From an uncultured Lachnospiraceae bacterium (lineage in GTDB: Bacteria > Bacillota > Clostridia > Lachnospirales > Lachnospiraceae): 64,000 nucleotides of DNA. The stretch covers positions 124,001-188,000 of the forward strand of contig CANQDA010000001.1 of assembly GCA_947591155.1 (NCBI GenBank). Direction: 5' to 3'. Below are positions 51,227 through 58,931 of the stretch, one piece after another (the first letter of the stretch is position 1; every line of letters starts with the position of its first letter). The notes beneath the pieces are model-generated. The model saw only the letters and a program-made list of their open reading frames with translations. It was not told the origin of the DNA and ran no database searches. Position numbers and translations under genes: made by a program.

Positions 51227-51880
51227 TTAAGCTTTCCAATCTACCTCAAGTACAGGCCTGGCAGGATTGCCAACAGCCATAACCCCCCCCCGGACTTTTC
51301 CGGACACAACAGAACTTGCAGAAATAACCGTCCCTTCTCCAATTCTACCTCCCCGGATAACGGTGCATTTTGTGGTCACCCACACATGATCGCCTATGAC
51401 AATGGGGCTCGGAGGATTCGTTGGAATACCGTTTTCGTCCAAAATATCGTGAAAATCCCAATCCAGCATCGTTACATCCGGGGCAATCAAAACGTCATGG
51501 CCGATCGTTATACTTTCCGCTGCAACAATTCGGGTGAAACAATTAATTTGTGCCGATCCTATGTATATCTTTGCATTTGGCTTTGCTTCAAGTGTTGCGC
51601 TGAAATACAGATTTGTCCGCCCATCGACTTCTAAAACAGCATTTTTATCCAGCCTGATATATGCCTCCGATTTGGAATGTCTGGGAGCAAAATAGTTAAT
51701 CATAACATTCCCGTCGTGCAATATGATCTTTGCTCCCTTCGCAAGGTCAAATACAGAATATCGAAACGGAATAAGAAGTCCTTTTCCCTGTCGTTCTACT
51801 TTCCTGCTGAAAAAGTTATACCAGACAAATTTCGGCAAGCTTATTTTCGAAAGCATCATTATTCTATTTCTCAGTCCCAT
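51227..51880 (-). CDS. Left-handed beta-helix (hexapeptide) acyltransferase, copy 1
   Basis: The 217-residue protein starts MGLRNRIMMLSKISLPKF and shares that N-terminus and most later motifs with copy 2 (IVIGDHVWVTTKCTVIRG, VMAVGNPARP). It is a likely sugar O-acyltransferase. GAGGTACATCCT precedes the ATG at 51880; the in-frame residues before it overlap the aldo/keto reductase. Codons 197-200 include a run of nine G, which encodes Arg-Gly-Gly-Val and could slip. The intact frame is on in this sequence. Confidence 0.9.
   Translation of the reverse strand: MGLRNRIMMLSKISLPKFVWYNFFSRKVERQGKGLLIPFRYSVFDLAKGAKIILHDGNVMINYFAPRHSKSEAYIRLDKNAVLEVDGRTNLYFSATLEAKPNAKIYIGSAQINCFTRIVAAESITIGHDVLIAPDVTMLDWDFHDILDENGIPTNPPSPIVIGDHVWVTTKCTVIRGGRIGEGTVISASSVVSGKVRGGVMAVGNPARPVLEVDWKA
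51283..51291 (-). repeat. Poly-G(9) tract inside the acyltransferase gene
   Basis: Nine consecutive C on the plus strand (G in the coding strand) near codon 198 of 217. Gain or loss of one G would replace the last 19 residues (AVGNPARPVLEVDWKA and before) with about 13-14 unrelated residues and then a stop, by my reading of both alternative frames. Confidence 0.8.
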
Positions 51881-51896
51881 AGGATGTACCTCTATT

Positions 51897-52856
51897 TCAA
51901 AAATTATATATATAATTCGGATCATCGTCATAACAGCCTGTCGCTTTCAGCAGAATCAGCCCCTGATCCAGTTCGTCAATCCTTTTCATTTCCTTTTCTG
52001 TCAGGATAAAATCGAAAATATCAAGGTTCTCCTGCATATGCGCACGACTGAATGTGTTGACTACAGGAATTACGCCGTTCTGATAATGCCATCGGAGGAT
52101 CACCTGGACAGCTGTTTTCCCGTACTTTTTCCCCAATGTTCTGAGATAACTTCCCATTCCTCCGTCCGGTTTGACTCCTCTGGCAGTCGGTGTGTGGGCC
52201 ATAAGCAATATCCCATGTTCCTGACAGTATTTCCTTAATTCGATTTTCGCATTGAATGGATGGAGTTCTGTTTGTATTATCATAGGCGCGAGGAATCCGG
52301 CTCTTTCGATTTCTTTCAAATGTTGCAGAGTTAGATTGCATGCTCCAAAAGCGCGAAATTTGCCCTTGCCGTTAAGTTCTGTAAGTTGGCGATAATATTC
52401 TAGCCAATTTTTCTCCGGCCAGTGGAACAAATATACATCCACGCAGTCGACCCCTAAGTTTCTTAGTGAAAAATCAAGGTTTCCTTCCACCGTATTAGGC
52501 GAACAGCTTCTCTCCACATCCATTGTGCTGCACTTTGTCACAAGACGAACATCCGACTTCTTTGCAACGGTTTTCCCGATATACCGTTCAGAGCAACTAT
52601 AGATGCGGCCTGTATCAAATAATCTGAATCCAACGTCATAGGCCTGATTTAGATATCTTTTGCAGAACAGGTTCCCCTTAAGCTCCCGGTTTAGCTCCAA
52701 ATGTTTTACCGACGACAAAGTCTCACGAAAATTCAGCTTTAAAAACATTTTCTTATTTCTTATATATTTCCAGATTACCCCTGTCCCGAAAGATATCCAG
52801 GGAAGTGTCAGCCCGTTATCCAATACATATGCCTTTTCCTGCCTTTGCATATCCAT
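51897..52856 (-). CDS. Aldo/keto reductase in the polysaccharide cluster
   Basis: The 319-residue protein has the aldo/keto reductase set: RLFDTGRIYSCSERYIG (Asp and Tyr), LVTKCSTMD (Lys) and YLFHWPEKNW (His), and RAFGACNLTLQHL. Between residues 30 and 60 there is an inserted basic stretch not usual for the family. It should reduce an aldehyde or ketone with NADPH, perhaps a keto-sugar or the glyceryl-type substituent. It lies 17 bases from the SGNH-like gene and 16 bases before the first acyltransferase start, so it is part of the same transcript. Confidence 0.88.
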   Translation of the reverse strand: MDMQRQEKAYVLDNGLTLPWISFGTGVIWKYIRNKKMFLKLNFRETLSSVKHLELNRELKGNLFCKRYLNQAYDVGFRLFDTGRIYSCSERYIGKTVAKKSDVRLVTKCSTMDVERSCSPNTVEGNLDFSLRNLGVDCVDVYLFHWPEKNWLEYYRQLTELNGKGKFRAFGACNLTLQHLKEIERAGFLAPMIIQTELHPFNAKIELRKYCQEHGILLMAHTPTARGVKPDGGMGSYLRTLGKKYGKTAVQVILRWHYQNGVIPVVNTFSRAHMQENLDIFDFILTEKEMKRIDELDQGLILLKATGCYDDDPNYIYNF

Positions 52857-52873
52857 GCCTCCAAAATGTGATT

Positions 52874-53719
52874 TTATATAACCCTCTTAATATCTTCCCA
52901 CACGGTTTTGGTATAATCCTTTCGTTTTTCTAACGTCAGGAACAATCCGTTTGTATAACAATTTTCATCATTGTAACGTTTATCATCCAGATAATCTAAA
53001 AGCGGCGTACCCCCATCGACTATTGATTGTAAATTATCATATACAAAACTTTTTATAAATCCATCCGAAATATACCCACGAAGTTTCCTGCTCATCGGAG
53101 GTATAACAATTATAGGCCTCAGTTCTTGTACAAGACAGTTAGCAATGACTTTTTTTAAATCATTTTTCTTTTCTCTGAAAACATCACGGTAGTATTCTGC
53201 CTGAGTGGAATCCTTAAGATCATTTAAATACGCATTATCTGATATCCAACTTTTAAGCAACTCCTCCATAGGGTTTAAAATATCCTGCTTTTTCCGCCCA
53301 AATATAGTGTCCAATCTACGGTACAGTCCTCTTACTACTCTTAGCGAAAAATCTTTGCCTCTAAGCACTATGGGGAAATCTTTGTATAACAAATACTTCC
53401 ATTTTGGCAAATCAACAGCTTCATGTGGTAAAATAGGGATGTATTTTTCTGAAAATGTATCTTTATACAAGTATTCATTTCTCCCAAAAGAAAGCGGGCA
53501 TACAACAACAACAACAACAACTCCTCCCACTTTTAAATGATTTCCATAGTGCATAATTATTCTTGAATCATACCGAAAGTCTTCCGGTGCCACTGCCATA
53601 TTGTAACCTGATATTTCCGGCACAGCAGACCAGTCGAAATCGAAAAAGCTCGGTCCAGAACCTATATTTACCGCATCAAGGTTGTTTGGGATATTTGAAA
53701 ACCGCTCTTTTAAGTTCAT
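52874..53719 (-). CDS. Unrecognised SGNH-like protein of the polysaccharide cluster
   Basis: The 281-residue protein is not firmly recognised. Its N-terminus AVNIGSGPSFFDFDW and YNMAVAPEDFRYDSRIIMHY resembles a class of SGNH-fold proteins common in glycan loci (with a NLGSSH-type start, then an FNLA...DFxYD segment), which modify or transfer acyl or other groups. The usual catalytic serine position is ambiguous here. The segment GGVVVVVVVCPLS is encoded by an ACA/TGT trinucleotide repeat. AGAGAGGCATTTTTCT precedes the ATG. It lies 14 bases after the flippase stop. Confidence 0.6.
   Translation of the reverse strand: MNLKERFSNIPNNLDAVNIGSGPSFFDFDWSAVPEISGYNMAVAPEDFRYDSRIIMHYGNHLKVGGVVVVVVVCPLSFGRNEYLYKDTFSEKYIPILPHEAVDLPKWKYLLYKDFPIVLRGKDFSLRVVRGLYRRLDTIFGRKKQDILNPMEELLKSWISDNAYLNDLKDSTQAEYYRDVFREKKNDLKKVIANCLVQELRPIIVIPPMSRKLRGYISDGFIKSFVYDNLQSIVDGGTPLLDYLDDKRYNDENCYTNGLFLTLEKRKDYTKTVWEDIKRVI
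53502..53521 (-). repeat. Trinucleotide repeat encoding a valine run
   Basis: Six perfect ACA units plus two bases on the plus strand encode seven consecutive valines in a predicted buried beta strand of the SGNH-like protein. Copy change would alter the length by whole codons only. Confidence 0.85.
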
Positions 53720-53733
53720 AGAAAAATGCCTCT

Positions 53734-55251
53734 CTATTTTACTAATTTGGAAGTAATGCTTTTTACATATCCTTTCTCACTTTCGGAAAGAGAAATACCC
53801 CACACTGATGCTACGTAAATCACAACATATAATACTGTACAGAGAAATATCGAGCTGTAAACAGGTCGTACAAGTTTAAGGGCCATTATCGCAGCCCCCA
53901 CAGAAAATGGTATCAACCAGCCAGGAACAAGCCTCAGCATTTCCCTATAATACTTTTTCATATTCAACTTCACTATTTTCTGATAGTAAATTGTTTGGAC
54001 AAAAATGCAGATGACAATTTCGCAGCCAAACGTACCTAGTGCGCTTCCTATCGCCCCGAATCTTCTGGCCAGGGGTATACTGACAAGAAAATTCAAGAAT
54101 GCCACCGCTGCATTTATAAGTATCTGGATTTTATTCAGATTTTTTGCTCTGGCAATATCCTGCCCAAGTCCTTGGCTTAGCGAAATTGTTACAGGAAGCA
54201 TAATCAGAACACCGACATAATATGATTGTGTATATTCCCGTCCTGACCACCTTTGTATAAACGGTTGTCCCAAAAAGACAAAACCTGACATTATCAAAAC
54301 AGCAATCTGAGCAAATATCCTTGACGTTTTGACGAATAAATCCGATAGTTCCTTACTATTCTCTCTTGCTGCAAGTCTATTGATCTCTGCTATAAATATT
54401 CCTGCCACAGCTCCTGCAATGGTTATATAATAATTATTAAATGTACTCCCCACGGAATATATAGCAACCTCACTAGCCCCTTTCACTCGTGCAAGAATAA
54501 ACTTGTCCACCTGCCAATTAAGTTGATCCATAATTGACTGCAAAGCAATAAAACCAGCAAATGCTGAAACCGATTTTAAAAAGGCATAATCCGTGTGCTT
54601 CAAATCAAATTTTATCTTAAGCCTGATAATAGCATATAAGCCATTCGCAATCAGCATCAAGGCCATCAGAACAAGATTAACAGCCACAATGGTAATGGCC
54701 CCGAATCCGCAAAGCAGAAATGGAATCGTTATCAACGGCACCAAAACAGTATGTAAAAGATCAATTAGTTTGCAAACAACAAATTTTTCATGAGCAATAA
54801 TGCACGATGAAAAGACGCCGTTCAAAGAAGAGGCTAAAACCGTAAGTGACATGATAAATAAGGACTTCTTAAATATCTCATATTCATTTGGAAGAATTTT
54901 TTTTCCAAAAAGCATCTCAGCGCTTCCGGCTATCAGAAAGCCCACAATCATACCAATAGTTCCCAATACAAAGAAAATCTTCAAGAAAATGCCGTTGATA
55001 CTTTTAATGCTATAATCTCCCTTTTCCTTTGACTGAACATAAAAACGGACGTACGCTGCGTTCATTCCACCATTGAGAATCGTAAGATAACCGATAAAGG
55101 ATATACAAAGAGAGTACACTCCGTATTCACTCTGCCCCAAGGAATGCAGAATAATTGGCGTATAAATAACACCAGAAAGTATTTTGAACGCTATCGAAAG
55201 ATATGAAAATACTATTCCAGCAGTCATCTGTTTTTTTCTTTCGGAATCCAT
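53734..55251 (-). CDS. Wzx-type polysaccharide flippase
   Basis: The 505-residue protein has about 12-14 hydrophobic helices spread along its length and the N-terminal motif YTPIILHSLGQSEYGVYSLC typical of MATE-like polysaccharide exporters (RfbX/Wzx). It should move the lipid-linked repeat unit across the membrane. AAGGGGTGTACAA precedes the ATG. A 131-bp AT-rich gap separates it from the pyruvyl transferase stop. The gene is much more AT-rich than the phosphonate genes to its right. Confidence 0.93.
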   Translation of the reverse strand: MDSERKKQMTAGIVFSYLSIAFKILSGVIYTPIILHSLGQSEYGVYSLCISFIGYLTILNGGMNAAYVRFYVQSKEKGDYSIKSINGIFLKIFFVLGTIGMIVGFLIAGSAEMLFGKKILPNEYEIFKKSLFIMSLTVLASSLNGVFSSCIIAHEKFVVCKLIDLLHTVLVPLITIPFLLCGFGAITIVAVNLVLMALMLIANGLYAIIRLKIKFDLKHTDYAFLKSVSAFAGFIALQSIMDQLNWQVDKFILARVKGASEVAIYSVGSTFNNYYITIAGAVAGIFIAEINRLAARENSKELSDLFVKTSRIFAQIAVLIMSGFVFLGQPFIQRWSGREYTQSYYVGVLIMLPVTISLSQGLGQDIARAKNLNKIQILINAAVAFLNFLVSIPLARRFGAIGSALGTFGCEIVICIFVQTIYYQKIVKLNMKKYYREMLRLVPGWLIPFSVGAAIMALKLVRPVYSSIFLCTVLYVVIYVASVWGISLSESEKGYVKSITSKLVK

Positions 55252-55382
55252 TTGTACACCCCTTCACGCAAGTTCTACCATTCTTTAGAAAGTCTTTTTT
55301 TAACTCCCACTCTTCTTGTGCATAACATCTAGAGCTATTGGAACATCAAACATACGCTTATCTTCATAACTTTCAATTTTAA

Positions 55383-56576
55383 CTATCTCAGAATTTCTTT
55401 AAGCCATACTCTTGATTTGTCGCGCAGTTCCTCCAATTTTTCAAACGGTCTTCCATAATCTATGGGTTGCAGCTTTTCTATGTATTGTAAAGTTTCCATT
55501 TCCTTTGTATCGCAAAATCTCTGCGGTGCCTCGCAAAGTTCGAGGATACTCCTGATGCGGGAATTCATGCTCACAGCGATCGGTCTGTCAAACACAAAAA
55601 ATTGCGTCCTGAAGATTATTGAAAATACAACTGCGTGAAAACTATCGGTGAAAACAGCATCTGCATACCGAATCAGGGAAAGGAAATCCCCGACGCTTAC
55701 CTCAAACAGCCTCTCTTCATTTTTCCTGCCAGCGCGGAAATCCCAAAAAGGATAATCCCCCGTCAAGTATGGCATCGTTATCAGCCTTAATCCGTTCTTG
55801 CGTGCATATTCCCTCGCTAATATCCGTGGTCGTTTTTCCCCGCCCAGAAAATAGCAGAACAAATATCTTTCCTTATATAGATTTGGTGAGCAAATATCAT
55901 TCCATTGTTCCTCTGTAAGAAGCAGGGTCGGGTCCACCACCCATTCAACCGGCTGTTCACACAAACCGCTTATGAGCCCGACATCCGATTTTTCCCTGAC
56001 GGAAATGGCGTCAAAATCCTTTAATGCCGTCCTGAAAAAGGCCTGTTCATTTTCATCCAGTGAATCCTTTGATATGGAGGCCGCATAGGATATTTTTTTC
56101 CTTCCTTCAGGAACAAATGTTAAAAAATACGCTTCCTTTTCCGTTGTTCGCCATACCTGGTCGCTCCCGGTAATGAATAATGAGTACCGGAAAATATCCC
56201 CCGCAATTTTCGAGTTTTGGTTCAGTTTCAGGTTCGTAAAGTCCTCATCGTTTAAAACTGTCATATTGTGGGGCACAAATCTGCGGCCGAATTTTGCCAC
56301 AATCTCCTTCCTCTTTTTTACCCGGGCGAACTCCCTGCACTTCCATGTCTTCTGGAGAACTTTCCTGATGAAAAAAGTCAATTTACTCCAAAATCCTTTA
56401 TGTCCCTGCAAAGACAGCCAGAAAGATCCCGCAGGCCGTTTATACGAGAGCTGCTCAGCACAAATGACATTTTCATTCAGATACCTTGTAAGTGCATAAG
56501 CCTGAAGGTTGCCCCCATAGTTTGAACTGTCATAGTATTCTGTGATAATTGCAGCTGTTTTACCTTTTTCAAACAT
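55383..56576 (-). CDS. Polysaccharide pyruvyl transferase family protein
   Basis: The 397-residue protein starts MFEKGKTAAIITEYYDSSN and contains YGGNLQAYALTRYL, LFITGSDQVWR, EWVVDPTLLLTEEQW, LITMPYLTGDYPFWDF and DAVFTDSFHAVVFSIIF, the PF04230-type pattern. Such enzymes add ketal-linked pyruvate from PEP to sugars. The ATG at 56576 follows GGAAGGAAAGTCTC; an in-frame start at 56618 would overlap the decarboxylase stop by 4 bp. It often travels with the F420-type Fe-S protein, as it does in this cluster. Confidence 0.88.
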   Translation of the reverse strand: MFEKGKTAAIITEYYDSSNYGGNLQAYALTRYLNENVICAEQLSYKRPAGSFWLSLQGHKGFWSKLTFFIRKVLQKTWKCREFARVKKRKEIVAKFGRRFVPHNMTVLNDEDFTNLKLNQNSKIAGDIFRYSLFITGSDQVWRTTEKEAYFLTFVPEGRKKISYAASISKDSLDENEQAFFRTALKDFDAISVREKSDVGLISGLCEQPVEWVVDPTLLLTEEQWNDICSPNLYKERYLFCYFLGGEKRPRILAREYARKNGLRLITMPYLTGDYPFWDFRAGRKNEERLFEVSVGDFLSLIRYADAVFTDSFHAVVFSIIFRTQFFVFDRPIAVSMNSRIRSILELCEAPQRFCDTKEMETLQYIEKLQPIDYGRPFEKLEELRDKSRVWLKEILR

Positions 56577-56614
56577 TGAGACTTTCCTTCCTGCCGCCTG
56601 CCCCGCGGCATCGG

Positions 56615-57733
56615 TCAACTGTTCAAGTACCTCATAAATATCTTTTTATTCTCATGGGGCGTAGTTGTCGGCCTCCCAAGGTCCGCCCGCGCCCCGAGCG
56701 CACATTTCACCTCGATCAGGCTGAGCCCGTCCCGTTTCTTCGCCTGTCCCAGTTCCCGGTCCAGCTCCGCATAACTGTCCACCGACACCGCGTACGGGTA
56801 ACCACAGCCCTTTGCCACTGCCACAAGGTCGATCTGTCCCGCGACCGTAGGCATCCCGCCTACCGTCTCATGTGCCCCGTTGTTGATCACCACATGGACA
56901 AGGTTGCCAGGCTTATTTGCACCTATCACCGCCATCGCGCCCAGGTGCATCAGCGCAGCGCCGTCACCGTCAATGATCCATATCTTTCTGTCTGCCTTCT
57001 GCAGGGCGATGCCGAACGCAATGGACGAGGCATGGCCCATCGAGCCGACGGTGAGGAAGTCACGTCCGTAGCCTTCTCCCCTCGCCTCGCGGATCTCGAA
57101 CAGCTCACGGCTCGCTTTGCCGGTAGTCGACACGATCGGATCGTCGCCTGTAAACTCCACGATGTGCTTAATGATCTCCTCGCGGGTCATCGCGTTGCTG
57201 TTCTCATATCTGACTCTGCCGTCAAATTCCAGCGCGCCTTTTCTGATGACAAGCGCAGCCTGTTTTCCTGCCGCGAGAAGCCCCCTGAATTCCTCCATTT
57301 TCTCGGCAAGCTCATCCTCCGCAGTCTCCTTCGAAATGACAGAGTACGCGATATCCATATCTTCCAGCAGCTTCAGGGTCACCTCTCCCTGATAGATGTG
57401 CTGCGGCTCGTCATGAATACCTGGCTCCCCACGCCAGCCGATGACAAAGACACAGGGGATTGCGTAGACTTTGTCGCTCAGAAGTGAAGCCACCGGGTTA
57501 ATGACATTCCCCTCCCCGGAGTTCTGCATGTAGACCACAGGCACTTTGCCCGTCGCCAGGTGGTATCCTGCCGCCAGTGCCGTGCAGTTCCCCTCATTGG
57601 CGGCGATGACATGGTGCTTCGGGTCGGTGCCATACCGATCCATCAGGTAATCGCACAGTGCCTTCAGCTGGCTGTCCGGCACGCCGGTGTAAAAATCTGC
57701 TCCTAAAATTTCAACAAGCTTTTCTGCCTTCAT
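56615..57733 (-). CDS. ppd: Phosphonopyruvate decarboxylase
   Basis: The 372-residue protein starts MKAEKLVEILGADFYTGVPD, matching Ppd/AepY/Fom2. The thiamine-diphosphate Glu47 is in ANEGNC, and the metal/TPP motif runs from GDGAALMHLGAM (256-267) to VVINNGAHETVGG (281-293). It decarboxylates phosphonopyruvate to phosphonoacetaldehyde, the step that pulls the unfavourable PEP mutase reaction forward. The ATG at 57733 starts seven bases after the dehydrogenase stop; the upstream in-frame 17 residues overlap that gene. GC content is visibly higher than in the flanking polysaccharide genes. Confidence 0.93.
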   Translation of the reverse strand: MKAEKLVEILGADFYTGVPDSQLKALCDYLMDRYGTDPKHHVIAANEGNCTALAAGYHLATGKVPVVYMQNSGEGNVINPVASLLSDKVYAIPCVFVIGWRGEPGIHDEPQHIYQGEVTLKLLEDMDIAYSVISKETAEDELAEKMEEFRGLLAAGKQAALVIRKGALEFDGRVRYENSNAMTREEIIKHIVEFTGDDPIVSTTGKASRELFEIREARGEGYGRDFLTVGSMGHASSIAFGIALQKADRKIWIIDGDGAALMHLGAMAVIGANKPGNLVHVVINNGAHETVGGMPTVAGQIDLVAVAKGCGYPYAVSVDSYAELDRELGQAKKRDGLSLIEVKCALGARADLGRPTTTPHENKKIFMRYLNS

Positions 57734-57740
57734 CTTACCG

Positions 57741-58931
57741 TCACCCCAGAATCTCATGGTAAAGTTCACTGATGGCTGCATCATCCAGCACGATCGGATG
57801 GTTCCTCAGACGCACGGGATTCACAGATTCCGCCAGTTCCCGGAATTGTTCGCCTGACGCTTCCGGGACTTTCAGCCCGAGTGACCAAAAGATTTCCTGC
57901 AGCTTCCCCGCTCCTTCCCTGGCATTCCGGCATCCCATCGCCTGCCCGATCCCATCCAGTGTCCCGGCCAGATATTCCCGGCCCCTCGGATCAATACACT
58001 TATCGGTGTTTTCAACCATCCAGGGGTACAGGATCCTGTCGCACAGGATCGCCGCATGGCCGTGCGCGCAGCCGAACAGGCTTGTGATCTTGTAACACAT
58101 GGCATGTCCCGCCGTGGTCTGGGTAACATTGATCGCCTTCCCTGCCGTGTGCGCCGCCATCATCATCCCGGCGTTTCCTTCCCCTGTATTTTGCAGGTAC
58201 CCGTCCATATGGGCAAGGATGCCCTGGATCGCTTCCCTGCTGTATTCCTTACTTTCTTCGGTACTGTTGACCGACCAGAACGACTCAACCGCATGGCAGA
58301 GCGCGTCCATCATGGTCGCCTTCCTCTGGTACAGCGGGAGCGTTTTTAACGCGTCCGGATCCAGCAGGACGGTCCCCGGGATGAGGCTTTCACCCGTCAC
58401 GCTCTGTTTCTGTCCTTTATAATAAATGACTGCATAACGGGTCGCTTCCGAGCCGGTCCCGGCAGTGGTGGGCACCGCAAGGAAAGGGATGTCGTTGGGA
58501 ACGATCCTCTGTTTCAGGTAGTCCCCGTTCTCCCCGCTGCCGTCCATGCCTGCATAAGCTTTGATGCATTTGGCGACATCCATGGCGGATCCGCCTCCCA
58601 CGGCGATGATGGAATCACAGCTTTCCCTGCGGAACAGTTCTACTCCCTTTACCACGCTTTCATAGCGGGGGTTCGACTGGAAGTCCCCGAAAGATATGAT
58701 CTTTATGCCTGCCTCCTCCGCTGTTTTGAGGTGCCGGCCGAAAGCCTCCATATGCCGGACCGAACCGCCGCAGACCAAGAGTACGTTCCTGCAGGCATTT
58801 CTCCGGATCCATCCGGTAAGCCCCATGTAATCTGTTATGACCTTCTGCCCCGCCACGGTATCACATCCTTTCTGGCACAGCATACCGCCAGTCCCGGTCC
58901 GGCGGATTTGATTCCGGTTTCCGCACTTCAT
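57741..58931 (-). CDS. Group III (iron-type) alcohol dehydrogenase, probable phosphonoacetaldehyde reductase
   Basis: The 396-residue protein has the iron-ADH NAD-binding motif VGGGSAMDVAK (111-121), PTTAGTGSEATRYAV, and the four metal ligands in DALCHAVE (Asp209, His213), TAGHAMCY (His276) and CAHGH (His290). In phosphonate pathways this family (PhpC, FomC) reduces phosphonoacetaldehyde to 2-hydroxyethylphosphonate. The ATG at 58931 overlaps the upstream stop as ATGA with GGAGG adjacent; a second ATG at 58883 is a possible alternative. No aminotransferase of the AEP type is next to it. Confidence 0.88.
   Translation of the reverse strand: MKCGNRNQIRRTGTGGMLCQKGCDTVAGQKVITDYMGLTGWIRRNACRNVLLVCGGSVRHMEAFGRHLKTAEEAGIKIISFGDFQSNPRYESVVKGVELFRRESCDSIIAVGGGSAMDVAKCIKAYAGMDGSGENGDYLKQRIVPNDIPFLAVPTTAGTGSEATRYAVIYYKGQKQSVTGESLIPGTVLLDPDALKTLPLYQRKATMMDALCHAVESFWSVNSTEESKEYSREAIQGILAHMDGYLQNTGEGNAGMMMAAHTAGKAINVTQTTAGHAMCYKITSLFGCAHGHAAILCDRILYPWMVENTDKCIDPRGREYLAGTLDGIGQAMGCRNAREGAGKLQEIFWSLGLKVPEASGEQFRELAESVNPVRLRNHPIVLDDAAISELYHEILG

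Noticed and set aside
51191..51291. Slippage in the G9 tract might fuse the two acyltransferases into one protein.
   Set aside because: With one extra G the frame meets TGA in ACT-TGA before the second gene, and with one G less it meets TAG, so no fusion results.
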